Below are positions 6,910 to 13,055 of a stretch of DNA of 31,443 nucleotides, one piece after another. The DNA lies in the IMG/VR virus record IMGVR_UViG_3300025674_000220, positions 1-31,443 of that record; one strand, 5' to 3'. This DNA comes from a virus. Positions within the stretch are counted from its first letter, which is position 1, and the number at the start of each line of letters is the position of its first letter. The notes under the pieces were generated by a model. The model saw nothing but the letters and a program-made list of their open reading frames with translations. It had not been told where the DNA came from and ran no database searches. A program made the translations under genes and the position numbers.

Positions 6910-7484
6910 TAAACTTCCTCCAGCCTGAACAGTTCAGACTCTTGCTCAATTAAAGCGTCTACATCAGCCTCTGAGAGCGAATAAGGACTATGCTGGACTA
7001 GGTAGTCCACCCTCCCAGAGATAGCCTCAGAGATGTACTCAGAGGCTTCTCCCTCTGTCTGAAAAATGCGTTTTTCTGGAGACGTGTCTAAAGAGGCTAC
7101 ATACTCAGAGACAAGCCAATACCTGACAGAGTCCACGAGATTCGAGAGTTGATCGCTCTCCCAGTCTAAAGCTAAAACGAGAGCATCCGTTAGGCGCTGC
7201 ACCTTAAACGGCTCCCCCGTGCAATCTTCCCATTGCTCTAGAACTGAGTCGATGGCTTCTCTCCAGTGTGGATTAGAGAGAGCCTGCTCTAAATCTTGGG
7301 TGTAGATTAATCCGAAAGAGCCTGCTGCCCAGTGAGCCTGTTCTAAGTCTCTTACAAGGCTTCTCACACTGTCATATTCAGAGTCTGCGAATAGGTCACA
7401 GAGATAAGACTGAATCGAGTTCTGTGATTCGTCTCTAATCCCTAAAGCCTCAAAAATGAGTCCTGCTTTGAATGCTGTTTTCAT
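6909..7484 (-). CDS. Hypothetical acidic protein, 191 residues
   Basis: This acidic, mostly helical protein begins MKTAFKAGLIFEALGIRDES. It is rich in Ser, Glu, Asp and Leu, with several 'SVRSLVRDLEQAHWAAGSFG'-like helices and an EALIEQESELFRLEEV-type end. The start at 7484 has GGGAG seven bases before the ATG; a TTG at 7505 is less likely. No domain was recognised. The strongly acidic, DNA-like charge would suit an inhibitor or anti-defence protein, but that is only a guess from composition. Confidence 0.65.
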   Translation of the reverse strand: MKTAFKAGLIFEALGIRDESQNSIQSYLCDLFADSEYDSVRSLVRDLEQAHWAAGSFGLIYTQDLEQALSNPHWREAIDSVLEQWEDCTGEPFKVQRLTDALVLALDWESDQLSNLVDSVRYWLVSEYVASLDTSPEKRIFQTEGEASEYISEAISGRVDYLVQHSPYSLSEADVDALIEQESELFRLEEV

Positions 7485-7505
7485 GTCTTTCACTCCCTTA
7501 ACCAA

Positions 7506-7718
7506 TTAAACCAAAACCGGAACAATCTTACGACGCTCCATTTTCTCCAATGTCTGCTGGAGTAGAGTCTTTTGATTGCCCCAATAAGAGTCCGGTTTAA
7601 CTCCAGCATCCAAAGCCTCGGAAATACTATCCTCAACATAGTCAATGTGCTTTTCGAGACTGCGAATTACAGCGACATATTCGTCTAGGTCCAAGTCTTC
7701 AATACGATATTCAGTCAT
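7506..7718 (-). CDS. Small hypothetical protein, 70 residues
   Basis: The product is acidic at the N-terminus (MTEYRIEDLDLDEYVAVIRS) and has a helical middle (LEKHIDYVEDSISEALDAG) and a basic end (EKMERRKIVPVL). A strong GGGAG ribosome-binding site lies six bases before the ATG at 7718; a longer reading from 7808 lacks one. No family is recognised. It lies in the leftward accessory block between the methylase-like gene and the 191-residue acidic protein. Confidence 0.6.
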   Translation of the reverse strand: MTEYRIEDLDLDEYVAVIRSLEKHIDYVEDSISEALDAGVKPDSYWGNQKTLLQQTLEKMERRKIVPVLV

Positions 7719-7841
7719 TTTATTCTCCCTATGACTGGTGATTAAGCAAAGGTGCTTATGTAATGCGACCGAGTTTAGTTCTGGAGAGAGAACAAAAGAG
7801 AGCCGCATTGCAAAAGCACCTGAATAAACAGGTGCAATCGT

Positions 7842-8561
7842 TTACGAGACTAGAGAAACGTTAGCTAAGAAAACAGCCTTCGCAAAGCCTCTCGGAGTCT
7901 GAGAGCGTATATTTTTCGTCCTTCTACTCTTTCCGCCTAGCTTTGTGTGCAGCGGCGAGTCCTTGCTAACAGGCTTAACAGGCTTAGGCGTTGGCATAAT
8001 AAAACCGTTGCCAGTCCAAAGACACGTTTTCTTTGTGTAGGCGTCTCTGCTCGGAATGATGTTTGGGTAAGTTGGGTGATAAGCCTCAATGTCTGACAAA
8101 TAGCCGCCATAATCGCACGGATTAAAATAGTAGTTTGGCTTTCTCCACATAGTCGCAAGTCTAGAGACTGGGTTTTCTGCAAACCACGGGGCAAGCCTGC
8201 CTGTTAACTTCTCAGTCTCAAAAGCAAGGTAGCTACCTGCCATTGCTAGGGCCATGGCGTCGTTTTGAAAGTTAGGATTCTCTTTCCTTTTCTTCTCAAA
8301 CCATGCTGCACCAGAGACGGCTAAATCATCACAAGGTGGAAAAGAGAAAACCATACGAGGCTTTTTCCAGCCTGCTAAGTAGCGCAGGCTTTCCGCATTA
8401 CTTAGGTCAATTCTAAGCGCCATAATTGAACCGCCGCTTGGGAAGTGTTCAATCATACCTTCTCTTTCGTGCTGCGTGTCTACTATCACGCAGTGAAAGC
8501 CTGCTTTTGCCCATGGGCGTACCATGTGACCAGACAAGTCAAAAAGGGAAACTATCGACAT
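7842..8561 (-). CDS. DNA-methylase-like protein (C5-cytosine type family)
   Basis: This 239-residue protein opens with VSLFDLSGHMVRPWAKAGFHCVIVD, a SAM-binding motif I-like segment followed by an acidic strand end. It has FSFPPCDDLAVSGAAWF, where PPC matches the catalytic Pro-Cys of C5-cytosine methylases. The C-terminus (RTKNIRSQTPRGFAKAVFLAN) is typical of a phage family annotated as cytosine-specific methylase. It is shorter than full Dcm enzymes and lacks an obvious target-recognition domain. It could modify phage DNA against restriction. It is the first gene of its leftward block and has AAGGA upstream. Confidence 0.7.
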   Translation of the reverse strand: MSIVSLFDLSGHMVRPWAKAGFHCVIVDTQHEREGMIEHFPSGGSIMALRIDLSNAESLRYLAGWKKPRMVFSFPPCDDLAVSGAAWFEKKRKENPNFQNDAMALAMAGSYLAFETEKLTGRLAPWFAENPVSRLATMWRKPNYYFNPCDYGGYLSDIEAYHPTYPNIIPSRDAYTKKTCLWTGNGFIMPTPKPVKPVSKDSPLHTKLGGKSRRTKNIRSQTPRGFAKAVFLANVSLVS

Positions 8562-8723
8562 GAAGAAGAGTCCTTTTAGGTGTTTAAAGTGACTTGCAGT
8601 CTAACACTTACGCACAAAACAGATACAGCAAAAAAGCATGGACGCCATGCGTGACTGTATAAAATCCAAAAGAACAAAAGTGAACATGGGCGTTGGCGGT
8701 TTTTATGGGTTAGTATACCGGAA

Positions 8724-8759
8724 AAGCCCTAAAGCCTCTCAGTGGGCTTTCTAGGGCTT
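8724..8759 (-). terminator. Hairpin, terminator-like when read leftward
   Basis: AAGCCCTA plus AAGCC (8724-8736) pairs with GGCTT plus TAGGGCTT (8745-8759), giving 13 base pairs with a two-base bulge and an 8-base loop. On the minus strand the stem is followed by TTTTCC, so it could stop leftward transcription coming from the right. It lies about 160 bases upstream of the methylase-like gene and may insulate it or form part of a small leader RNA. Confidence 0.45.
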
Positions 8760-8853
8760 TCTACGGCCATTTCTATCAGCAGTAAGCCAGGCACCAGGCT
8801 ATGCACGCAATAAGAGAGTCCAGACTCCAACGTCTAGAGGTATCTTTTTGGTA

Positions 8854-8888
8854 GTGCTAAGGCCAGGATCTTCGCCTAAAAATAGCAC
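8854..8888. other. Two-part hairpin of unknown role
   Basis: GTGCTA plus AGGC (8854-8863) is complementary to GCCT (8874-8877) and TAGCAC (8883-8888), with a 10-base loop and a 5-base AAAAA bulge. It lies in the non-coding region upstream of both early blocks. It could be part of a small RNA or a protein-binding structure. Confidence 0.35.
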
Positions 8889-9176
8889 GGGGGCCGGTGT
8901 GTCCTAAAACGAGAGACCAGGCCAGGTTCCAGGCACTTTAAGTAACTGAGTCCAGTCATTTCAACTTAAGATAGGAAGGACTATCTAAATACGATTATTC
9001 CGATGTGGGGATTGACTCCGTCATGGGATTCGTAGTAGAATCCGCAGCTCCATAAAATTAGAGATAAATACTTATTCTATTAATGGGTGCTATGCAAAAA
9101 TTGAGGTAGCTATGCACTCAGGCGATATCTAATATTGTGCAGTGTGATGCAGCAGATTTTCATATCGAATCTGTAG

Positions 9177-9351
9177 TAAATATTATAGGTATTTGTCTCT
9201 TATGTCAGTACACCCAAAACCTCTAGTATTTGATATAAATACTGATGCACCCAGAACTTAAAATATTTAGGACAAATTCGATGCACTTTTTGCGTGAATC
9301 AAATATGTATCAAATTTTACTAGACTTTTCGACAAATACTTTAGGTATTTG
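9177..9351. promoter_or_regulatory. Cluster of three 19-bp operator-like palindromes
   Basis: Three sites of the same 7-5-7 architecture lie here. Site 1, TAAATATTATAGGTATTTG (9177-9195), is imperfect. Site 2, AGTATTTGATATAAATACT (9225-9243), and site 3, CAAATACTTTAGGTATTTG (9333-9351), have perfect 7-base arms. Sites 1 and 3 agree at 16 of 19 positions. A half site AAATACT also lies at 9066-9072. Repeated dyads upstream of the early promoter suggest binding of a dimeric regulator. Confidence 0.5.
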
Positions 9352-9373
9352 AGCTAAATCGAGATTCACCCCA

Positions 9374-9442
9374 CCGTGGGAAAATGACCCCCGTGGGAAA
9401 ATGAGGGGACCGTGGGAAAATGAGGGGACCGTGGGAAAATGA
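9374..9442 (+). repeat. Four direct repeats CCGTGGGAAAATGA (iteron-like)
   Basis: Exact copies start at 9374, 9391, 9410 and 9429, spaced 17, 19 and 19 bases apart. The last two intervals are identical (GGGGA linkers), giving near-tandem 19-mers. The array ends 13 bases before the -35 box of the early promoter. This position suits an activator or repressor array, and the repeat-plus-AT-rich layout also suits replication-initiator iterons. Confidence 0.85.
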
Positions 9443-9455
9443 TGCTCATACGCTC

Positions 9456-9483
9456 TTGACTACCGCAGTTCAGTTCATATAAC
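9456..9483 (+). promoter_or_regulatory. Sigma70-type early rightward promoter
   Basis: TTGACT (9456-9461) and TATAAC (9478-9483) are separated by 16 bases, close to the host sigma70 consensus. Transcription would start near 9490 and lead directly into the gene at 9521. It lies immediately after the four-copy repeat array, so it is likely controlled by whatever binds there. Confidence 0.65.
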
Positions 9484-9520
9484 AATAACGTACAACGCAA
9501 CTCAGAAAGGGAGAATAAAC

Positions 9521-9784
9521 ATGAGTGACGTGTATACCAAAATCCTAGACCTCAAGCAGGGTATCGTAGACGTGGAGTTCCAGAAGAAGGACGGGACTAT
9601 CACCACCCGGAAGATCACCCTTAACTCTTCTATTGTAGCTGCACTACAGAAGTGGGATGACCACGAGGTCCAGCTTAACCCTAACTTAATCAAGGCTTGG
9701 TCTATCACAGACGATGGCTGGAGGGCCATGAAACCCGGCCTCATCCGTAAATGGACCCCCCTCCATAAACATAGCCCCCTATAG
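9521..9784 (+). CDS. WYL_2 / Sm-like SH3-fold protein (PF10902-like)
   Basis: This 87-residue protein is the first gene of the rightward block. It contains KQGIVDVEFQKKDGTITTRKITLN, which has the pattern of the small beta-barrel WYL_2 (DUF2693) family seen in many phages. An AWSITDDGWRAMKPGLI segment also fits that family. A strong AAGGGAG ribosome-binding site precedes the ATG by seven bases. Being first after the early promoter, it may be a DNA- or RNA-binding regulator. The binding partner is unknown. Confidence 0.6.
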   Translation: MSDVYTKILDLKQGIVDVEFQKKDGTITTRKITLNSSIVAALQKWDDHEVQLNPNLIKAWSITDDGWRAMKPGLIRKWTPLHKHSPL

Positions 9785-9797
9785 AAAGGTAGCCCCT

Positions 9798-9872
9798 ATG
9801 ATGTTGTTCGGCATAGGATGCCTCTTTATCATCACCCTCTCACTCTTACTACTAATATGGAATATAACATGA
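9798..9872 (+). CDS. 24-residue membrane microprotein
   Basis: The product is almost entirely hydrophobic (FGIGCLFIITLSLLLLIW) and would span the membrane once. AAAGG lies eight bases before the ATG, and the stop overlaps the next start (ATGA), so it is likely translated. No family is recognised. Confidence 0.5.
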   Translation: MMLFGIGCLFIITLSLLLLIWNIT

Positions 9873-10051
9873 TTGATCCTACACCTACCATCACCGCCTG
9901 TAAGCGTGCCATCACTCAACTTCGTTCTGAGGTTGAAGGGTGGACTGGACCGAAGAATACCCTCGACTACGTTGGTAAGAAGACGGACCTCCTCACAGCA
10001 GAGAAGCTGCTTGGACAACTCATTTACGCTGAAAAACAAGGAACTCTTTAA
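9869..10051 (+). CDS. Small hypothetical protein, 60 residues
   Basis: The ORF starts at the ATGA overlap with the membrane microprotein. It encodes a helical, charged protein with TACKRAITQLRSEVEGW and DLLTAEKLLGQLIYAEKQ. Longer in-frame starts upstream would overlap the microprotein and have no better ribosome-binding site. The function is unknown. Confidence 0.55.
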   Translation: MIDPTPTITACKRAITQLRSEVEGWTGPKNTLDYVGKKTDLLTAEKLLGQLIYAEKQGTL

Positions 10052-10052
10052 T

Positions 10053-10265
10053 ATGCCTATCTTTGTAGTAGCCAAGTCTTCGGACCAGTCTGATCTTAGT
10101 AATGTCTTGGTGGACATTATGAAAGATGCCTACGCATTGTTACAGGATTCTTACAGTGGAACCTACCCAAGCAGGGCAACATTCGACCGCTTATCAGAGA
10201 ACCTTGCCTGCGCAGAGATTTTTGCTGACGAGGTGTACCAAGAAAAAGGATTAGAATGGACATAA
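10053..10265 (+). CDS. Small hypothetical protein, 70 residues
   Basis: The ATG lies two bases after the preceding stop, with AAGGAA ten bases upstream. The product starts MPIFVVAKSSDQSDLSNV and ends with an acidic helix (ENLACAEIFADEVYQEKG). Its 3' end overlaps the start of the sigma-like gene by ten bases, so it is probably coupled to it. No family was recognised. Confidence 0.55.
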   Translation: MPIFVVAKSSDQSDLSNVLVDIMKDAYALLQDSYSGTYPSRATFDRLSENLACAEIFADEVYQEKGLEWT

Positions 10266-10834
10266 AACAAAAGATGGAGGTCTGCCGGAGGTTAGCTAAA
10301 CGCTTCCGGCGCTCCGACCTGCTAGACGACTTAGTACAAGAAGGTCTTGTAGCTATGTTGGAGTCAGAACAAAGAGGGAATACCCATCAGGAAACCCTCC
10401 GCATGGATGCTCGACTGGCTATGCAGAACTTCATAAGTCTTAAGCAGTCCGCCGTCTCTATTCCCGCCACTCGACATACACGAAGGAACGCAGCAGCCAT
10501 CAGGAAGGGCAAGGAGCGGCCTGTGGAGGATATGGAGCCTAACACCTACAACAGCCTCAAAACCGCTCTGGAGGCTTCTACGGAGCTTACAGACGGTATC
10601 GAGGGTTTTTATGAGTCTAAGATCGAGACGACGATATGGGTGAAAGACATTGGTAGATTGATGGAGGCCCGGCTGAGTAGTCGTCATTATCAAATCTACC
10701 TGATGCGCTACGGCCCCCTAGAGCTAACGCAGCAAGAAGCCTCAGATCGTCTGGGAATGTCGGTCGCCGGGGTCAAAAAAGCAGAAGCTAAGATCAAAAG
10801 CATACTAGCCATGCTAAAAAATATGGATACCTAA
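10256..10834 (+). CDS. Sigma-70-family-like RNA polymerase sigma factor
   Basis: This 192-residue protein has the two conserved parts of a small sigma factor. Residues 20-38 (SDLLDDLVQEGLVAMLESE) match region 2.1-2.2, which binds core polymerase. Residues 50-76 (MDARLAMQNFISLKQSAVSIP, then TRH) resemble region 2.4 running into region 3.0. Residues 139-187 (RLSSRHYQIYLMRYG, ELTQQEASDRLGMSVAGVKKAEAKI) form a region 4 helix-turn-helix. It would redirect host polymerase to phage promoters. A promoter-like element overlaps its 3' end, and close copies precede the SSB and head operons. A strong ribosome-binding site (AAGGA) precedes the ATG by five bases. It is divergent, so an anti-sigma or HTH regulator role is a lesser alternative. 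Confidence 0.7.
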   Translation: MDIKQKMEVCRRLAKRFRRSDLLDDLVQEGLVAMLESEQRGNTHQETLRMDARLAMQNFISLKQSAVSIPATRHTRRNAAAIRKGKERPVEDMEPNTYNSLKTALEASTELTDGIEGFYESKIETTIWVKDIGRLMEARLSSRHYQIYLMRYGPLELTQQEASDRLGMSVAGVKKAEAKIKSILAMLKNMDT

Positions 10835-10861
10835 TTTTGAAAAAGGATCCTAGTATTAACT
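10825..10861 (+). promoter_or_regulatory. Weaker third copy of the 37-bp promoter-like element
   Basis: GGATACCT, then 9 bases, then AAAGGATCCTA occurs at the same internal spacing as in the copies at 14894 and 5606. The final block diverges (GTATTAACT). It overlaps the stop of the sigma-like gene and lies just before the ATG of the primase-helicase at 10885. Function is inferred from similarity only. Confidence 0.5.
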
Positions 10862-10884
10862 ACAGGGATATTAAGGATAGTAGG

Positions 10885-12513
10885 ATGGGCGAAGAGATTA
10901 AGAGACAGCCTTGCATCTACGAAGATTGTGGTAGTTCAGACGCTTTCTTCTACAACACTGACGGTTATGGGAACTGTCGTAGTTGTCAGCGTAAGTACCC
11001 CATGAAGGGCTACAATTATTCTCAAGAGGTTTTGGAAAGATACCCCCCTATCTGGAAAGTCAGACAGCAGGAAGAAGATCCGTTTGGTCATTTAGGAGAG
11101 GACGACTTTCTCCGAGAGTTAAGTTATACCCCGAAAGATATTAAGCCACACAACGAGGGAGGTTTTGTAGCTGTGAGAGGGATTAGACCCGACACTATGG
11201 AGTTCTATGGTGTTAAGACCTTTCAGGGAGCAGATGGTCCAGTTAAGCAGGAGTATGTCTACCCTAGTGGGGGTAAGAAGATCCGCTACTGGCCTAAGAG
11301 TTTCTCTGCTGAGAACCTGAAGATGGATGAACTGTTTGGTATGAACCTGTGGAACGCTGGTTCGTCTAAGTTCGTCACTGTGACAGAGGGTGAGTTAGAC
11401 GCCCTCTCTGCCTACCAAATGCTTAAAGGTAGATATGAGAACCCGGTGGTGTCTCTGCCGTCTGCTGCACCTTCCAGAGCTTTGTGGGAGAAGTGTAGTG
11501 AGTGGCTGGACTCATTCGAGAAGATCATCCTTTCTGTAGATAACGACGAACCAGGAAATGCTCTAGCTGCTAAGATGGCTAACCTGTTTCCTAATAAGGT
11601 CTATAGAGTACCGCATGATAAGTTTAAAGATGCCAACGACTTTCTTCAGGCAGGGGAAGACAAGGCATTTAAGGGTGCTTGGTACGCTGCGAAGAAGTAT
11701 GTTCCTGAGAATATCCTGAACACCACTGAGCAGTTTCTTAGCCTCTACCATGATACTCCTGAACATCAGTATGTTCCCACGGGTATCCAAGCTCTAGATG
11801 ACAAGATCATGGGTTTGATGCAGGGACACTTTACTGTGATGAAGGCTCCTACAGGTGTCGGTAAGACAGAGGTGATGCGTTACCTTGAGTACAACCTGAT
11901 CCAGCAGGGAGTACCCTTTGCCTCATGGCACCTTGAGGAGACGAAGCTACGATCCCTGCTTGGGTTGGTTAGTTATCATGTTAAGAAAAACCTGACCCGG
12001 CGTGACCTCATTGAGACTGAGCAGGCAGAGGGAGAGGTTGAGGGTGCTATCACAGAACTGACGAAGGATGAGCTGTTCTTTCAGTTCTATATGCCGGATG
12101 GTCAGGGTACTGAAGAGCTTATCGACCAGATACGTTTCTTTCGGGAGGCGTGTGGCTGTAAGTTTATCTTCTTCGAGCCGATCCAAGATGTTGTAGCTGG
12201 CCTCACAGAGGCCTCCAAGGAAGAGATACTAGCAGACCTGTCCATCCGATTGTCTAAGCTGGCTGCTGAGTTGAATGTGGGCATTGTGACCATCGCTCAT
12301 ACAAACGAGACAGGAGACCCAAAGTATTGTAAGATGATTGGGCAGAGAGCTTCTGTGATCATCGACCTGCACCGAGACAAAGAGGCAGACAGCTACGAAG
12401 AAAGAAACACAACCTATCTTACTGTGCAGAAGAACCGTCCTTGTAGTGAAGAGGGTTCTGCCGGTAAGCTGCGGTTTGACCCATATACCTTCACACTTAG
12501 GGAGATTGTGTAG
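10885..12513 (+). CDS. Bifunctional DNA primase-helicase (T7 gp4-like)
   Basis: This 542-residue protein combines priming and unwinding at the fork. An N-terminal zinc ribbon has Cys10, Cys15, Cys31 and Cys34. A TOPRIM primase core follows (TVTEGELDALSAYQ; later IILSVDNDEPG). The C-terminal DnaB/RecA-type helicase has Walker A (APTGVGKTEVMRY), Walker B-like FIFFEPIQD and sensor segment TIAHTNE. The ATG at 10885 has AAGGA seven bases upstream. A TTG at 10837 would add 16 residues but lies inside the promoter-like element. The next gene overlaps by one base (TAGTG). Confidence 0.92.
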   Translation: MGEEIKRQPCIYEDCGSSDAFFYNTDGYGNCRSCQRKYPMKGYNYSQEVLERYPPIWKVRQQEEDPFGHLGEDDFLRELSYTPKDIKPHNEGGFVAVRGIRPDTMEFYGVKTFQGADGPVKQEYVYPSGGKKIRYWPKSFSAENLKMDELFGMNLWNAGSSKFVTVTEGELDALSAYQMLKGRYENPVVSLPSAAPSRALWEKCSEWLDSFEKIILSVDNDEPGNALAAKMANLFPNKVYRVPHDKFKDANDFLQAGEDKAFKGAWYAAKKYVPENILNTTEQFLSLYHDTPEHQYVPTGIQALDDKIMGLMQGHFTVMKAPTGVGKTEVMRYLEYNLIQQGVPFASWHLEETKLRSLLGLVSYHVKKNLTRRDLIETEQAEGEVEGAITELTKDELFFQFYMPDGQGTEELIDQIRFFREACGCKFIFFEPIQDVVAGLTEASKEEILADLSIRLSKLAAELNVGIVTIAHTNETGDPKYCKMIGQRASVIIDLHRDKEADSYEERNTTYLTVQKNRPCSEEGSAGKLRFDPYTFTLREIV

Positions 12514-13055
12514 TGGGAAAGAGAAGTGCTTTTGCAAGGGTGGAACGTGACTTCTACCCAACACCGGAGGCAGCGGTGTACCCCCTGCTCCCCCATATCC
12601 CCAAGGGAGTGCGGTACGCTGAACCATGCGCAGGTAATGGTGCTTTAGTCACTCACCTGCACAAGCTGCACAAAGCTTCCTGTATCGAGATGTATGACAT
12701 TGAACCTCAGCATCACTCGGTAGAGAAGATGGACTTTAGGTTTGCCCCGCCTCTGCACCGGGAGGTAGACTACGTTATTACTAACCCACCTTGGGCAAGG
12801 GATGTACTACACCCCCTGATCCAGCACTTTCGTTGGCAACGTCCTACTTGGTTGTTGTTTGACGCAGACTGGATGCACACAAAGCAGGCACGGGACTACC
12901 TACAATTCTGTAGAAAGATTGTCAGTGTTGGCAGGGTCAAGTGGATTCCTGACAGTAAGCACACCGGGAAGGACAACTGTGCTTGGTACTTATTTGACAC
13001 CTTGAGGGGTGACGAGACCAAGATCGAGACAGCATTTTATGGGAGGTCCGAATGA
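12513..13055 (+). CDS. DNA adenine-methylase-like protein
   Basis: This 180-residue protein contains DFYPTPEAAVYPLLPHIP and EPCAGNGALVTHL (SAM-binding motif), then DYVITNPPWARDVLHPLI, whose NPPW is the catalytic motif of N6-adenine methyltransferases. WLLFDADWMHTKQAR follows. It is small and lacks a clear target-recognition domain, so specificity is unknown. It starts with GTG overlapping the helicase stop and overlaps the polymerase start by four bases, so it is within the replication operon. It may protect replicating phage DNA. Confidence 0.75.
   Translation: MGKRSAFARVERDFYPTPEAAVYPLLPHIPKGVRYAEPCAGNGALVTHLHKLHKASCIEMYDIEPQHHSVEKMDFRFAPPLHREVDYVITNPPWARDVLHPLIQHFRWQRPTWLLFDADWMHTKQARDYLQFCRKIVSVGRVKWIPDSKHTGKDNCAWYLFDTLRGDETKIETAFYGRSE

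Larger units (their letters stand above)
8562..9520. other. AT-rich intergenic control region, possible replication origin
   Basis: No gene was found in these 959 bases. The region separates the leftward and rightward early blocks, so it must carry divergent promoters. It contains hairpins at 8724-8759 and 8854-8888, an inverted repeat TTAAGT/ACTTAA around 8940-8975, three 19-bp operator-like sites (9177-9351), four 14-bp repeats (9374-9442) and a sigma70-type promoter (9456-9483). Bases 9050-9360 are clearly more AT-rich than the flanking genes. Direct repeats beside an AT-rich stretch also fit a replication origin. Confidence 0.65.

Noticed and set aside
9374-9442. CRISPR array
   Set aside because: The four repeats are only 14 bases with 3-5 base linkers that are nearly identical, so there are no spacers; they fit iterons or binding sites.
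8562-9520. tRNA genes in the long intergenic region
   Set aside because: No cloverleaf with a TTC-type T-arm and matching acceptor stem was found; the hairpins present do not fit tRNA geometry.
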